The notes beneath the pieces are model-generated. The model had not been told where the DNA came from and ran no database searches. It saw only the letters and a list, made by a program, of their open reading frames with translations. Positions 22,183 through 31,922 of a stretch of DNA of 64,000 bases are shown one piece after another. The stretch is from Aculops lycopersici. Lineage: Eukaryota > Arthropoda > Arachnida > Trombidiformes > Eriophyidae. The position numbers and the translations under genes were made by a program. How positions within the stretch are numbered: position 1 is the stretch's first letter; each line of letters starts with the position of its first letter. Where the stretch lies: positions 2,349,700 to 2,413,699 of the forward strand of contig WNKI01000002.1 in assembly GCA_015350385.1 (NCBI GenBank). The letters are read 5' to 3'.

Positions 22183-23952
22183 CTTGGCTAGTGATTGAGT
22201 TCCTCTTGGGATAATTGTATATTAATATAAATGAGAGTTTCTCTCTTGGATGGATTGTAATATAGAGACAGTTGGATTGATTAACGAATATGGGTTCAGT
22301 GATAATATAGGTGTTATCGTGTTTGTCATGTAAATTCGAGTATCTGGTTGATCCTCTTGCTACAGGTGTTGGTATCAAGGTTCTAACAAATTGTAAGACT
22401 ATTATGATAATTGTGTTGATTGAATACTCTTTTGGGTAGCTAGATGGATAATATTAATGCCAATGATAGCGGTAGATAAGTGATAATTATATTTGATAAT
22501 GATAATTGAAATGATGACTGTATTATTATTCACTAATTAACTTTGCGCGCGTAAGTAATTTTCGGTGTGAGTGTATGGACTTTTGTGCACTGAACTGTAT
22601 TCTTTTTTGCGGTGCTGGCTTTGCTAGCGCTAATTTGGCGCATGCGTAGAAGTGATGAGCGCGCTTGGTCTTTCTACTTCGGATTACTGGTTTTGGGTAT
22701 CGAATTTCTGATGATCCTATTTCAAAAACTGGTCGTTCGATTTCGGAGATTTTTTGTTTTTTGGGTTTCTCTTTCCTTCCTCTTCTCCTTTCGCCTCTTT
22801 CCCCTCACTATCCGCTGGCCACTTACCTGGTATCTTACCTGAAATAAAGGGCTACCGACCACCAAATTTTTGGAAAAGAGGTTGAAAACTTTGGCTCATT
22901 CGTTAAGGTATTTTGGGGTAACTTATGTTATCTTACGGCTAATTAGCCTACTGTTTTGTTTGTTGTTTAGGTAGATTATGCAACTTATTAGAGTTATTTG
23001 ATTTAGATGGCTATTTGCTCGTAAATTAGTGTCAGATATCAATTAGTTATTGGTAGATTATCGATTCTCCCGGGAGTTATTTTATCAGCTGTTGCTTGTG
23101 TTGGTCAGTTCGATTGCTGACGATTATTATGATCATTGGCCTTGTTATTATTATTATGATTGTTCGGCTTATTTATGCTATGATTATTGGCTTATTATTG
23201 GCTTATATCGGCTTATTATTATTATTATTATATTAATTATTAAGTTGCCAGTACGTTTGCTGGTCAACCGTCAGTTCGTTTGCTGACTATTATTATTATG
23301 ATTATTATTTATGCGCTTATTATGTTTGTATTATTACTCTTACTACTAATGACTACCGCTAATTAGCGAGGTTCAAACCACTCCGTCTGTCATCGGCTGT
23401 TCAACTAGTCGTATCAAATGGTAGGCCTCCCAGATGATGTCTTAGCCAATCAATCGATGCCAAACGGCGACTAGTACCCTTAGTCTCGTGGACGCGCAGT
23501 CTTTGCAAACACCGGAAGCTGTTAGGCCTTGATGTTCGCTCAACTGGTGGAACTATATCATGCCGCGACTTCACTGTGGGTAGGCGATCTACAGGCAAAG
23601 AGGTCGTTCTATAGCCCTACTCCTATCAATGGTGCGATCACAATATATTTGCTCGATCTTCAAGAGGTGGATAAGAAATAAGAACCCGCCTGAAGTCGAC
23701 TATAGTCACGGCTGTTTTGCCTGTAGTTGGTATTTTGTTATTATTTGCCATTGATTGATTTAGTGCCATTATTTATCGTTTTTATAGCCATTATTTATGA
23801 TTGTTATTATGATTTAGCCATTGTATTGTTATTTTATAGGTGCCGGACTTAATTATATGATAAGATGATTGATTTGTTGTTGCCGGCGCGCCATTGAATT
23901 TGTAGTTTTAGTCTTTGTTAATATTCGATCAGCTAGCTTACTAATGTTACTG
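22183..23952 (-). other. Non-coding spacer between pol and the env-position ORF
   Basis: About 1.77 kb inside the element without a believable coding frame, unusually rich in TTATTA repeats (about 23130-23340). It could hold a leader or splice sites for expression of the downstream ORF, or be remnant sequence. I see no internal tandem LTR or tRNA-like unit. Confidence 0.6.
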
Positions 23953-26900
23953 TTATTCATTGCTCGCATTCAGATATGCATCAAATTCTAGTAGGGGATC
24001 GTAATTAGAAGGTACTTCGGACGTGATTATGTATTTAGTTAGTAGTTCACCTGGCAGAGTATCGTTATTTTGCTCATTATCGGATAGATATGCCTCTTTA
24101 GCGTCACTAAATGGAATTCTACGAGTTTGTAGCCTTTCTAGGTCAAATATTTCTAGCGCTATGGGTCTTTCAGCTTCCGTTTTGACTTTAGTTACCAAGT
24201 GTGGGCCAGTCCACATTGGTTTCAACTTCTTTGAGAGAGTTCTATCGCCCCCATGGTGGTAAGCATAGACAAAGTCATATGGTTTTATCTGTGCGGGTCG
24301 TCTTTGTAGATCGTAATAGGCTTTCTGTCTAATTTGTGAATCGAATGAATTCTTCGCAGCTAATTTGCGCATTAATTTATGTTGTGGTGGAATATCTGGA
24401 TCATTAATGGCAGGGATATCTAACCGTGGCTTGCGTCCAAATAGAACGGAATATGGGCTCACGAAAGTGGACTGATGAATAGTGCAATTATATGCTAATA
24501 AACCAAAAGGTAGAAGAGTGTCCCAGTCTAATTCTCTATCTGAAACGTAGTTTCTTAGCCATTTTGATATTGTTCCGTTGAATCTTTCATTCATCCCGTT
24601 TGCCTGTGGGTGATTATCGCAGGTTCGCGAGTGTTTGATCTTAAATCTAATCAGGAAGTCGACGAAAGGTTGTGATGTAAATTGGGTGCCATTATCAGTC
24701 GTAATCTGTGCAGGTAGTCCATGTTTGCTTATTATCTCGTCGATCAGAAACTTAATTATAGTTTGGCTCGTTACCTTCGGTGAGGAGAGGGCATAGGCAT
24801 ATCGGGATAATGCATCTACGCAAGTTATTATGTATTTGTTGCAACGGGTTGTTTCGCTAATTGGTCCTACTATATCGAGGTGGAGCCTTTCGAATAAGTG
24901 CGAGACCGGAATAGGCTGTAGTAATCCAATTCGCTGTCTAAATGTTCTCTTGTTTCGTTGGCAGGTGTCGCAGCTAAAGATGTGATGTTCGATGTTTTTT
25001 CTCATTGAAGGCCAATAATATTCGATCAGTTTTAAGCTCGTCTTTGTTAAGCCGAGGTGATCACCGGATATCGGATTATTGTGCGCTAGGTTTAGTAGCA
25101 GTTGACGTTGCGATCTTGGGACCACCAATCGATATCGCATATGTTCAGGTAATCGACCGTCGATGTAATATAAGTTGTTGTCATGGATAATATAGTCTTT
25201 ATCAGGTGAATCAGTGAGCTTTTGCTTCATTTCTATAATATCTGGCTCTTCGTTCCATTTGTTAATATTTACGGCCGCAACGTTGACGTTTACTTTGCTC
25301 TCGATAGGTAGTGCAGCCTTTGCCATTTGGTCTACTTTTTCGTTGTTAAAGTCACCTGAGTGGCCCTTGACATGGACACAGTCTACTTGTAATTGATCCA
25401 CTAGTTTCAGTACCCTTTTGACAAGGTCAATGTTTATAATTGGCTTGTTTCGCTTAGTTTTCCAATTGTCTGCCAGCCATTTAGCTGTCCACTTGTTGGT
25501 CACTACTCCTTTTGCATATTTACTATCGGTGATGATTGTTATTCTTATAAATCTGTTAGTTTTAGCAATTTCTAATGCTTTGAAGGCGGCAGTTAGCTCG
25601 GCAGTTTGGCTCGAGGCACGATGTTCAGTGACAACTCCGCTAGCGCTGAGTTTTGGGTTGTTAATCGCTAGCACGGCCCATGATGCGATGCATTTTGGAG
25701 TGCCGTTGCCGACACAGGCGCCATCAGTATAGAAGATCTCTTCCGGTGGATCTTTGCAAATTAATAGGTCGTCAGCTGAAAGCTCCTCATCTTTTTGATT
25801 AAGTTCGAACTCAGCATTGGGTGGCAGGTCAAGTAATATACGATCTATCCTGTCTGGTCTCGAGTTAAGTGCTAAGGCTTTCTTCAATTGGGTCACTTGA
25901 CCAGAGAATACTACCCTATCGTTCAAAATGGAATTGAATTTTTTGTAAGCTAGTCGTATGGCCATAAGAGTTTTCTCCGCTTGAGTATAGTTTATCTCCG
26001 AATCACTGAGCGTTAGTCCTGCTCGGTTAATTAGATTATTGTTCTTATCTGTGCAAACTATTTCCAAGGTTTGTGGGTATGTTTTGATCAGAATGTATTT
26101 GGGTATCAATGGGTCAGGTATTAGGTTGGGCGTTGCCTCATCTAGATCTTTCCTTATGTTATCTAATATATTTTGCTCATACTGAGTCCAGGCAAATTCG
26201 TTTGCTTCTTAGTAAGTTGTCTAAGTGGTTTGACTTTCGTTGTGTAATCAGGTATGAATCGACGATAGAAATTTAGGACGCCAAGGATGCTTTGCAAACT
26301 CTTTACATCAGTTGGTTTTGCTTCAAACGCGAATTGGCACTTATGTTTGATTGGACCGATGTGATTTGGTGTTATTTTGAAACCCAGAAAGTCGATTTCC
26401 TGTTTAGCAAATTTGCACTTCGATTGTTTCAGTTTAACATTGAACTCCCTACATTTTTGGAAAACCCATTCTGTTTTATCGATTAACTCCTTAACTGTCT
26501 TACCAAAAATTAATATGTCATCGATATATATTACGACACGTGAATATAGGCCGTCTTTAAAGATAAAGTTCATCGCCCTTTGATATGCGGCAGGTGAATT
26601 AGTAAATCCAAAAGGGCAGCGTTTAAATTGGAAAAGTCCCTGATGTGTGATAAATGCCGTTTTGATCGATCATCTGCGTGGATTGGGATTTGAAAGAATC
26701 CTTCAGTGCAGTCAAGGGCAGTAAAGTAATTAGCACCTTGTAGGGCGTTAATTAAGTCTTTTATGAGAGGCAATGGGTACGAATCCTTGATTGTAATCTG
26801 GTTGAGAGGGATAAAGTTAATCACAAGACGTTTTTCCCCAGTCTTTTTAGGGACTAGGTGACAACTCGACGAAAATTCAGAGTTGGACGGCTCTATTATA

Positions 26901-27600
26901 TCGTTCTCTTCTAGGCGTTTAAGTTGCTTAGCTATCTCTAATATGTCTTCCTGGCAATGCGATCGTAATTTGGCTTTGATCATTCTATTTGAGCTTAAGT
27001 CGATTGTCATTGGGTCAATTCTCATCATAGAGGTGATACTTTCTTCAAATATGTCATTATAGTCATCTAGTAACCTCGACATAGCATCAGTTTCGCTTTG
27101 TAAGCCGCAGACGGCAATGTGTTGTCTCTTACTGATTGCTATTCCATTAGCAAACGCAATTAATCCAGTCTCATTGGATAATAAATGGATGCCTAATTGG
27201 CAGATCGCATCAATTCCTAGGATAAATTGATAGCCTAAGATGGTATTGTGCTCATTAGTCACCAGAAATCCTATCGTTTTGACATCTGTTGATCCTTTCA
27301 ATTTGACTGGGACTTGGGCTCGCTGTTTGATTATCATATTGCCATGATTAGCTGCTCGAACTGTCACAAACACAGGCTCTATAACAATCAGGTCTTTCCA
27401 TTGTAGCGCTAGGGTTTCCGTCATGAGGGATGCACTAGCTCCTGAGTCAATAATAGCATCGTATTGGGTTTCGTTCGCCGTTATCTCTGCGATTACGAGT
27501 GATGATTTGGTGTTAAGACAGGCGATAATATAATCACGACCATCTGACTCGCCTAATTCGATGATCGTTGGTCTTTTGCATTACGAGCTTGGCATTCTGA
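23953..27600 (-). pseudogene. Retrotransposon pol: protease, RT, two RNase H domains, integrase (two frame breaks)
   Basis: Reading on the minus strand, pol begins in the frame -1 to gag. The protease has DSGAS near 27440. RT follows, with motif A in FTALDCTEGFFQI and catalytic YIDDIL near 26520. A degenerate RNase H lies at about 25870-26109 and a full RNase H at about 25305-25740 (TDGA, SQTAEL, TDSK, VKGHSGD). Integrase has a zinc finger with CDTCQ, then the D/D/E set in LDIVG, TDNGTQF and NGMNERF, D and E being 36 apart. The frame is broken twice within the RT to RNase H part, at the T runs 26660-26663 and 26201-26203 (A runs in the sense strand). Each break is consistent with one missing base. 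The remaining 718-aa frame (23953-26109) is intact. As assembled it cannot make a continuous pol. Confidence 0.9.
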
Positions 27601-28683
27601 GTCCCAATGTTCGCCTTGGCAATGGAGGCATGGCCTGGTTCTAATGCGTCTTTGGGGATCACTTGTTCTTGCTTGATAATTTGCTGGCGGAGGGGCTAAT
27701 GCTAATTGTCGTTGTCTGTTTTGCGGTAGCATAGGCGCGTTATTTCGGTTGTTCATTCGAGCTCCACGATAGTAAGGCACAAAACGGTCATTGTTTCTTC
27801 CTCGGTAGCCGCCTCTTTGTCCTCTTCCAAGGTGAGCTCTTCCTCTTGGTGGATAGTAATTGTTGTTTCTATCATAATTATAGTTGTTACCCTGCACTTG
27901 ATGAGTTGTCGCAGGATTATAATTAGCTTGGTCGATTCTTGGTGGCATGATAGCAGCAACAGCAGCGACTTCCTTTGGGCTCTCCGTTGGAGGTTTAGTC
28001 ATCTTCTCCGTTATAGATGCAAGTTGTTTTAGGACTGCCTCAATGTCTGATCTTTTGGCTAAATCACGCTCAGATTCATCAGGTTCCTGTAGCGGAAGTA
28101 CTTTGGTTTCAATTCTGCGAATCAGTTCATAGAAACTGTCGAGGTCCTTGTTAATCCAGTCCTGGTCCGTTACGTTGAGAGCAAAGCGTACGTTTTTGGG
28201 AAGATTTAGGTCTAAATGCTCAAGTATGGGTTTCACTTCGGACCCGGGATAAACTGCTCTGTACAGGGATACAAAAGATTCGATATAAGAGGTGAGCGTT
28301 TTCTCCAGAGGATTGAACTTCATTGTATTGAGCTTTTCAAGCTTGCGCTGCTTCCGGTCTCCCGAGGCGAATCTTTCGCGCAGGGCAGTGACGATGTTTT
28401 GCCATGAGTTCTCTTCGTGAATTTTGTTGTTATGTAAGAACCAGAGAAGGGCATCTCCCATTAAGGCTCTCTGTATCATAGAACATTTAAGGTTGTTGCT
28501 GAGAGTCGACGTTTTGATGTTATATTCGACTAGGAATGTATCTAGATCCTCATTAGGTTTACCATAGAATTTTGGCAGGTCGATCGTGAGGAAACTCGCT
28601 GCCGCTTGGTTGTTATTCGACTCGCTCATTTGTCTGATAACTTCCGCTAGTTTATTCTGGTCTTGTTCGCCTTCTGAAGTCAT
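27553..28683 (-). CDS. Retrotransposon Gag
   Basis: This 376-aa ORF has an ATG start. The N-terminal two thirds match the retrotransposon Gag fold expected for Ty3/gypsy elements (FYGKPNEDLDTFL, then a LLWFLHNN-type capsid core and a WQNIVTALRERF helix). It is followed by an Arg/Gly-rich RNA-binding stretch (YPPRGRAHLGRGQRGG) and one zinc knuckle with C352, C355, H359 and C364. The knuckle spacing is CX2CX3HX4C, one residue shorter than the usual CX2CX4HX4C. The stop codon lies inside the pol frame, so pol is probably reached by a -1 shift near the GCAAAAGAC sequence. The start is about 170 bp downstream of the 5' LTR in element sense. Confidence 0.9.
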   Translation of the reverse strand: MTSEGEQDQNKLAEVIRQMSESNNNQAAASFLTIDLPKFYGKPNEDLDTFLVEYNIKTSTLSNNLKCSMIQRALMGDALLWFLHNNKIHEENSWQNIVTALRERFASGDRKQRKLEKLNTMKFNPLEKTLTSYIESFVSLYRAVYPGSEVKPILEHLDLNLPKNVRFALNVTDQDWINKDLDSFYELIRRIETKVLPLQEPDESERDLAKRSDIEAVLKQLASITEKMTKPPTESPKEVAAVAAIMPPRIDQANYNPATTHQVQGNNYNYDRNNNYYPPRGRAHLGRGQRGGYRGRNNDRFVPYYRGARMNNRNNAPMLPQNRQRQLALAPPPANYQARTSDPQRRIRTRPCLHCQGEHWDSECQARNAKDQRSSN

Positions 28684-28829
28684 TTTGGTACTTGTTTTCT
28701 ATGTTGGACTCGCTCCAAAGGTCGGGCGTTTTTGAACCGATTGTATAAGTTTTGATTTTGATGATACTTTTATATCTAGCAGGACGCAGGGTAGACTTGA
28801 AGATGAATTTTGTGATACTATGGTTCTAT

Positions 28830-28852
28830 CGAAACCTTCCCCCTCGCTACCA
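28830..28852 (-). promoter_or_regulatory. Primer-binding site of the retrotransposon
   Basis: Two bases after the end of the 5' LTR (element sense) the sequence reads TGGTAGCGAGGGGGAAGG. TGG is the complement of a tRNA CCA end, and the rest could pair with an acceptor stem and T arm. The primer tRNA was not identified. Confidence 0.6.
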
Positions 28853-28854
28853 TG

Positions 28855-29040
28855 TGTTGTACCGTAGACTAAAGAAGTAAAGGGAAAAGCACGTTTACTG
28901 TAGTTTTGTGTATGAGCGACTGTGTGTCGGTTTTTTATTCTCCCGTCTTTATATACCCGTTCGGGTAGCTAATAAGGGGTGTGTACTGATCGAAGAGGGC
29001 GTGTACCCTCGGGCTGCTCGCGCATCACCGACACCACACA
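28855..29040 (-). repeat. Right LTR (5' LTR of the element), 186 bp
   Basis: This copy of the left LTR carries the TATA box at 28948-28955 and the AATAAA at 28934-28939 in element sense. As the 5' LTR it would drive element transcription leftwards, away from the GET1-like gene that starts only 174 bp to its right. Confidence 0.95.
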
Positions 29041-29213
29041 GCGCGAAGACTCGCAAAATCATATTCACCAACTGTAAGTTTATTATCCTTGTGTAGCATC
29101 GATATTAGAGAGCAAGAAATCTGTTTAGACAGATCTAATTTGATGTCCCTTGAACTTGCAGAAAACAGTAGGCGCAACAAAACAGTGGCAACCGAAGACA
29201 ATAACAATCAATA

Positions 29214-29573
29214 ATGGAATTGCTGACATTCATCTTCACTATCCTGCTTATTCCTGCCATCTACTACCTGGGCCCTGACTTTATCACTTATCTCATTGTC
29301 CACCTCAGACGCCGACCGGAGAAGAAATCGCTGCACGCTCAGATTGTCGAATATAGAAAAGAGTTGTCCAAGATAAGTCAAGTTGATGAATTTGCAAAAT
29401 ACTCCAAGGTTCAGAGGAAACTTCGTGCCTCCACGGATCAGCTGAGCACAATCTCGAGAGAGGATCTAGAAGTGAGCGTCAAGTATCGTTTAGCCGCATT
29501 TGCACTTGCATGCCTCTTGGTTATCGTGCTCATTTTCAAGATACTTACTTATCTAATGACATTTATATTCTAG
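29214..29573 (+). CDS. GET1: GET1/WRB-like tail-anchored protein insertion receptor (short)
   Basis: This is the likely ER receptor subunit for tail-anchored protein insertion (GET1/WRB/CHD5). The 119-aa ORF starts at ATG. It has a first membrane segment (residues 4-28), a basic turn (RRRPEKK), a charged coiled-coil with the family-like KELSKISQVDEFAKYSKVQRKLRASTDQL region (split here as ISQVDEFAKYSKVQRK), and a second membrane segment (about 91-118). It ends directly after that, whereas WRB proteins have a third segment and are about 50 aa longer. A GTAAGT donor at 29074 and a TTGCAG acceptor at 29156-29161 suggest an 87-88-bp intron in its 5' UTR. The retrotransposon ends 33 bp before that donor. 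Confidence 0.7.
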   Translation: MELLTFIFTILLIPAIYYLGPDFITYLIVHLRRRPEKKSLHAQIVEYRKELSKISQVDEFAKYSKVQRKLRASTDQLSTISREDLEVSVKYRLAAFALACLLVIVLIFKILTYLMTFIF

Positions 29574-29674
29574 ATACATATTTATACAAATCTCGAGATA
29601 TATTGATTATTGATATATCAAATCAAAGTGATTCCAGAAACAGCAGCAACAGTAGCAACATATAACTGATAGAC

Positions 29675-31015
29675 ATGGGACCCACAAGGAGAGTTGTTTG
29701 CACGGGACTCGGTATGGTCAGTCCCCTCGGTGTTGGTGTTAGAAAGTGTTGGGCCGAGCTGTTGGCCTCTAAAAGTGGAATAGGTAGATTGAAGGACGAG
29801 CATTCGTTTCCAGGCTACCAATCGCAAGTTGCAGCCTATGTACCAGAGGATCAATTGCAAAAAGAACTCGAAGAATCAAAACATAGTTATATGATGAAAA
29901 ATGCAAAACAATTATCCAGGGCAACTAAGTTTGCAATGTTGGCTGCCCATGAAGCTTTAGAGGAAGCAAGGTTATTGGACGACAGTCAGCAGCAAGTTAA
30001 AGAAGAGTTGAGACTCAGGTGCGGTGTCGCCATAGGACAGGGTATGGTGGACTTTGAAGATATCTACCAAAATGGTAGCCTAATAAGAAATCACTCGACT
30101 AAAGCAACGGGTTTTAGGAAAATGAGTCCATTCTTTATGACAAGAATATTGATGAACATGTCAGCTGGCAACGTCGGCATTAGATATAAACTACATGGAC
30201 CAAATCATTGCGTATCCACAGCTTGCGCCACAGGCGCACACTCATTAGGTGATGCTTTCAATCTTATCAGGTGCAATCAAGCAGATATTATGCTTTGTGG
30301 AAGCACCGAGGCTTCGATCAATGATATTGCAATGGCCGGATTCGAGAGACTTCGTGCTTTGTGTACAAAATTTAATGATGACCCAGCCAAGTCCTCGCGA
30401 CCTTTCGACAAGGATCGCGCTGGTTTCGTTATGGGAGAGGGTTCAGGAGTATTGGTGCTGGAATCACTAGACCACGCTAGAGCTAGAGGCGTGAAGGAAA
30501 ATGAAATCTACTGTGAAATATTAGGATATGGACTCTCTTCGGACGCCTACCACTTGACTTCACCTGCACCTGATGGGCTTGGTGCCAAGAACTGCATGAA
30601 ATCCGCCTTGTCACAAGCCTTACTTGAGCCGTCGGCAATAGGACACATCAACGCTCATGCCACCTCAACGCCACTAGGTGACGATATAGAGTCTAACGCA
30701 ATAGAAGAGTTATTCCTTTTGGATGATACTGAAAAAGCACAACAGCAACTAACCGTTACAAGTTGCAAGGGTAGCATTGGCCACCTGCTTGGTGGGGCAG
30801 GCAGCGTTGAGTCAATCTTTGCCATCCTCACCTGCAAGGAAGGATCCATGCCTCCAACATTGAATCTTGAGCAACCCCTTGATACCCCGAAGAACTTGAT
30901 CAAGTTTGTCCGAGATGCACCTCAAAGATGGTCTCAAGAGAAAAGAATCTTGCTGAAAAACTCGTTTGGTTTCGGTGGTACCAATGCCTCAATAGTGATA
31001 TCGAATTTCCCCTAA
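29675..31015 (+). CDS. OXSM: 3-oxoacyl-ACP synthase (mitochondrial KAS/OXSM type)
   Basis: This is a condensing enzyme of type II fatty-acid synthesis that extends acyl-ACP with malonyl-ACP, in mitochondria in animals. The 446-aa single-exon ORF starts at ATG. The N terminus is VCTGLGMVSPLG. The active Cys184 sits in VSTACATGAHS, and the two catalytic histidines are H328 (NAHATSTPLGDD) and H370 (SCKGSIGHLLGGAG). The C terminus has NSFGFGGTNAS. No clear mitochondrial presequence is visible beyond basic residues at positions 5-6. The start lies 102 bp after the GET1-like stop on the same strand. The stop TAA overlaps an AATAAA at 31014-31019. Confidence 0.93.
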   Translation: MGPTRRVVCTGLGMVSPLGVGVRKCWAELLASKSGIGRLKDEHSFPGYQSQVAAYVPEDQLQKELEESKHSYMMKNAKQLSRATKFAMLAAHEALEEARLLDDSQQQVKEELRLRCGVAIGQGMVDFEDIYQNGSLIRNHSTKATGFRKMSPFFMTRILMNMSAGNVGIRYKLHGPNHCVSTACATGAHSLGDAFNLIRCNQADIMLCGSTEASINDIAMAGFERLRALCTKFNDDPAKSSRPFDKDRAGFVMGEGSGVLVLESLDHARARGVKENEIYCEILGYGLSSDAYHLTSPAPDGLGAKNCMKSALSQALLEPSAIGHINAHATSTPLGDDIESNAIEELFLLDDTEKAQQQLTVTSCKGSIGHLLGGAGSVESIFAILTCKEGSMPPTLNLEQPLDTPKNLIKFVRDAPQRWSQEKRILLKNSFGFGGTNASIVISNFP

Positions 31016-31508
31016 TAAATTTATCATGTTAGCAAGAGATAGAGAGAGAAACTTTATTACCAACTTTGATCTTACATCGATAGATTTTCCTAGACTATCG
31101 ATAGCTTCCAAACTGGCGGTGAAATCTAACGTTTAATTAAATCAATGATGAGTTTCCTGGTTCTCTCTTTCGCGCCTTAGTTGCTACGCATAAAATCATA
31201 ATATTATTGTCTAATTAAAGCAAATTTTCTCCTCATCACGTTCTTAACCGACGCATGTCACCTGATTTGATTGCTTAATTGTCGAACAAGGAGCATATCG
31301 TATTTACCCGATAGTAATCAAATTAGGTAAATCGAATTCACACGTACGCATGATGACAAAGTACATCCACTTGTTGGCAATCTGCCTAACGTCTAGAAAA
31401 TATCCTAACTTCCAATATAAACACGCGGGAAATGTAGATCGAGTAATCGTGTATAAAAGAGAACAGTGCGAAAGTGTATGAGTCTAGACCTCAACAATTG
31501 TTTGACAT
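31016..31508. other. Intergenic with TATA promoter
   Basis: About 490 bp. An AG-rich patch lies at about 31034-31050. A TATAAAAG box sits at 31452-31459, ahead of the next secreted-protein gene. Confidence 0.55.
31452..31459 (+). promoter_or_regulatory. TATA box
   Basis: TATAAAAG lies 57 bp before the first ATG of the small secreted mucin-like ORF, consistent with a TSS near 31480. Confidence 0.65.
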
Positions 31509-31922
31509 ATGAATATCAAATTTGTGCCGCGATCAAAAATCAAAATGACGAATTTCAAAGTTATAATATCGGTGACTCTAGTGATATTAGTTATTTGTCA
31601 AACATACACTCAGGTGGACACTTGTCGTGATATTAGAGAGAGAAAAGCCAGGCGAACCCTTCTCAAGTTGCTCAGGTTATATCCGGAGCTAGCATTGGAC
31701 GGAACATCGCGAGACACAAGCACAAGTTCGACAAGTGGAACGGACGCAACAACTGCGTCCACAACTGTAACGCAAGCTTCAGAGGCGACAACTGCAAGCT
31801 TGGCGACGATAGTAACTGAAGCTACAACCATCTCAACCACATTGACGACTACAATCGCACCAACCACAACAACAGCGGCATCATCAACCCCAGTATCAAG
31901 TACAACCTCGTCATCTGCATAA
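31509..31922 (+). CDS. Small secreted Thr/Ser-rich (mucin-like) protein
   Basis: The family is not recognised. The 137-aa ORF has ATGs at 31509 and 31545; the second gives a cleaner signal peptide (MTNFKVIISVTLVILVICQT). After it comes a short basic segment (CRDIRERKARRTLLKLLRLYPEL) holding the only Cys of the mature chain, then about 80 residues almost entirely of Thr, Ser, Ala and Val, typical of heavily O-glycosylated tails. The TATA box upstream supports a real gene. It could be a cuticular, salivary or peritrophic mucin-like product. Confidence 0.6.
   Translation: MNIKFVPRSKIKMTNFKVIISVTLVILVICQTYTQVDTCRDIRERKARRTLLKLLRLYPELALDGTSRDTSTSSTSGTDATTASTTVTQASEATTASLATIVTEATTISTTLTTTIAPTTTTAASSTPVSSTTSSSA

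Larger units (their letters stand above)
20382..29040 (-). mobile_element. Ty3/gypsy-type LTR retrotransposon, full length, 8,659 bp
   Basis: Two direct repeats of 186 bp bound the element. Reading on the minus strand the order is LTR, primer-binding site, gag, protease, reverse transcriptase, a degenerate RNase H, a second RNase H, integrase, a 1.77-kb spacer, an extra ORF in the env position, and the second LTR. The RT-RNase H-integrase order and the integrase H/H/C/C finger place it with Ty3/gypsy (Metaviridae) elements. The LTRs appear identical by eye, indicating a recent insertion. The flanking bases (CCAGC on the left, GCGCG on the right) do not form a target-site duplication. Confidence 0.93.
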
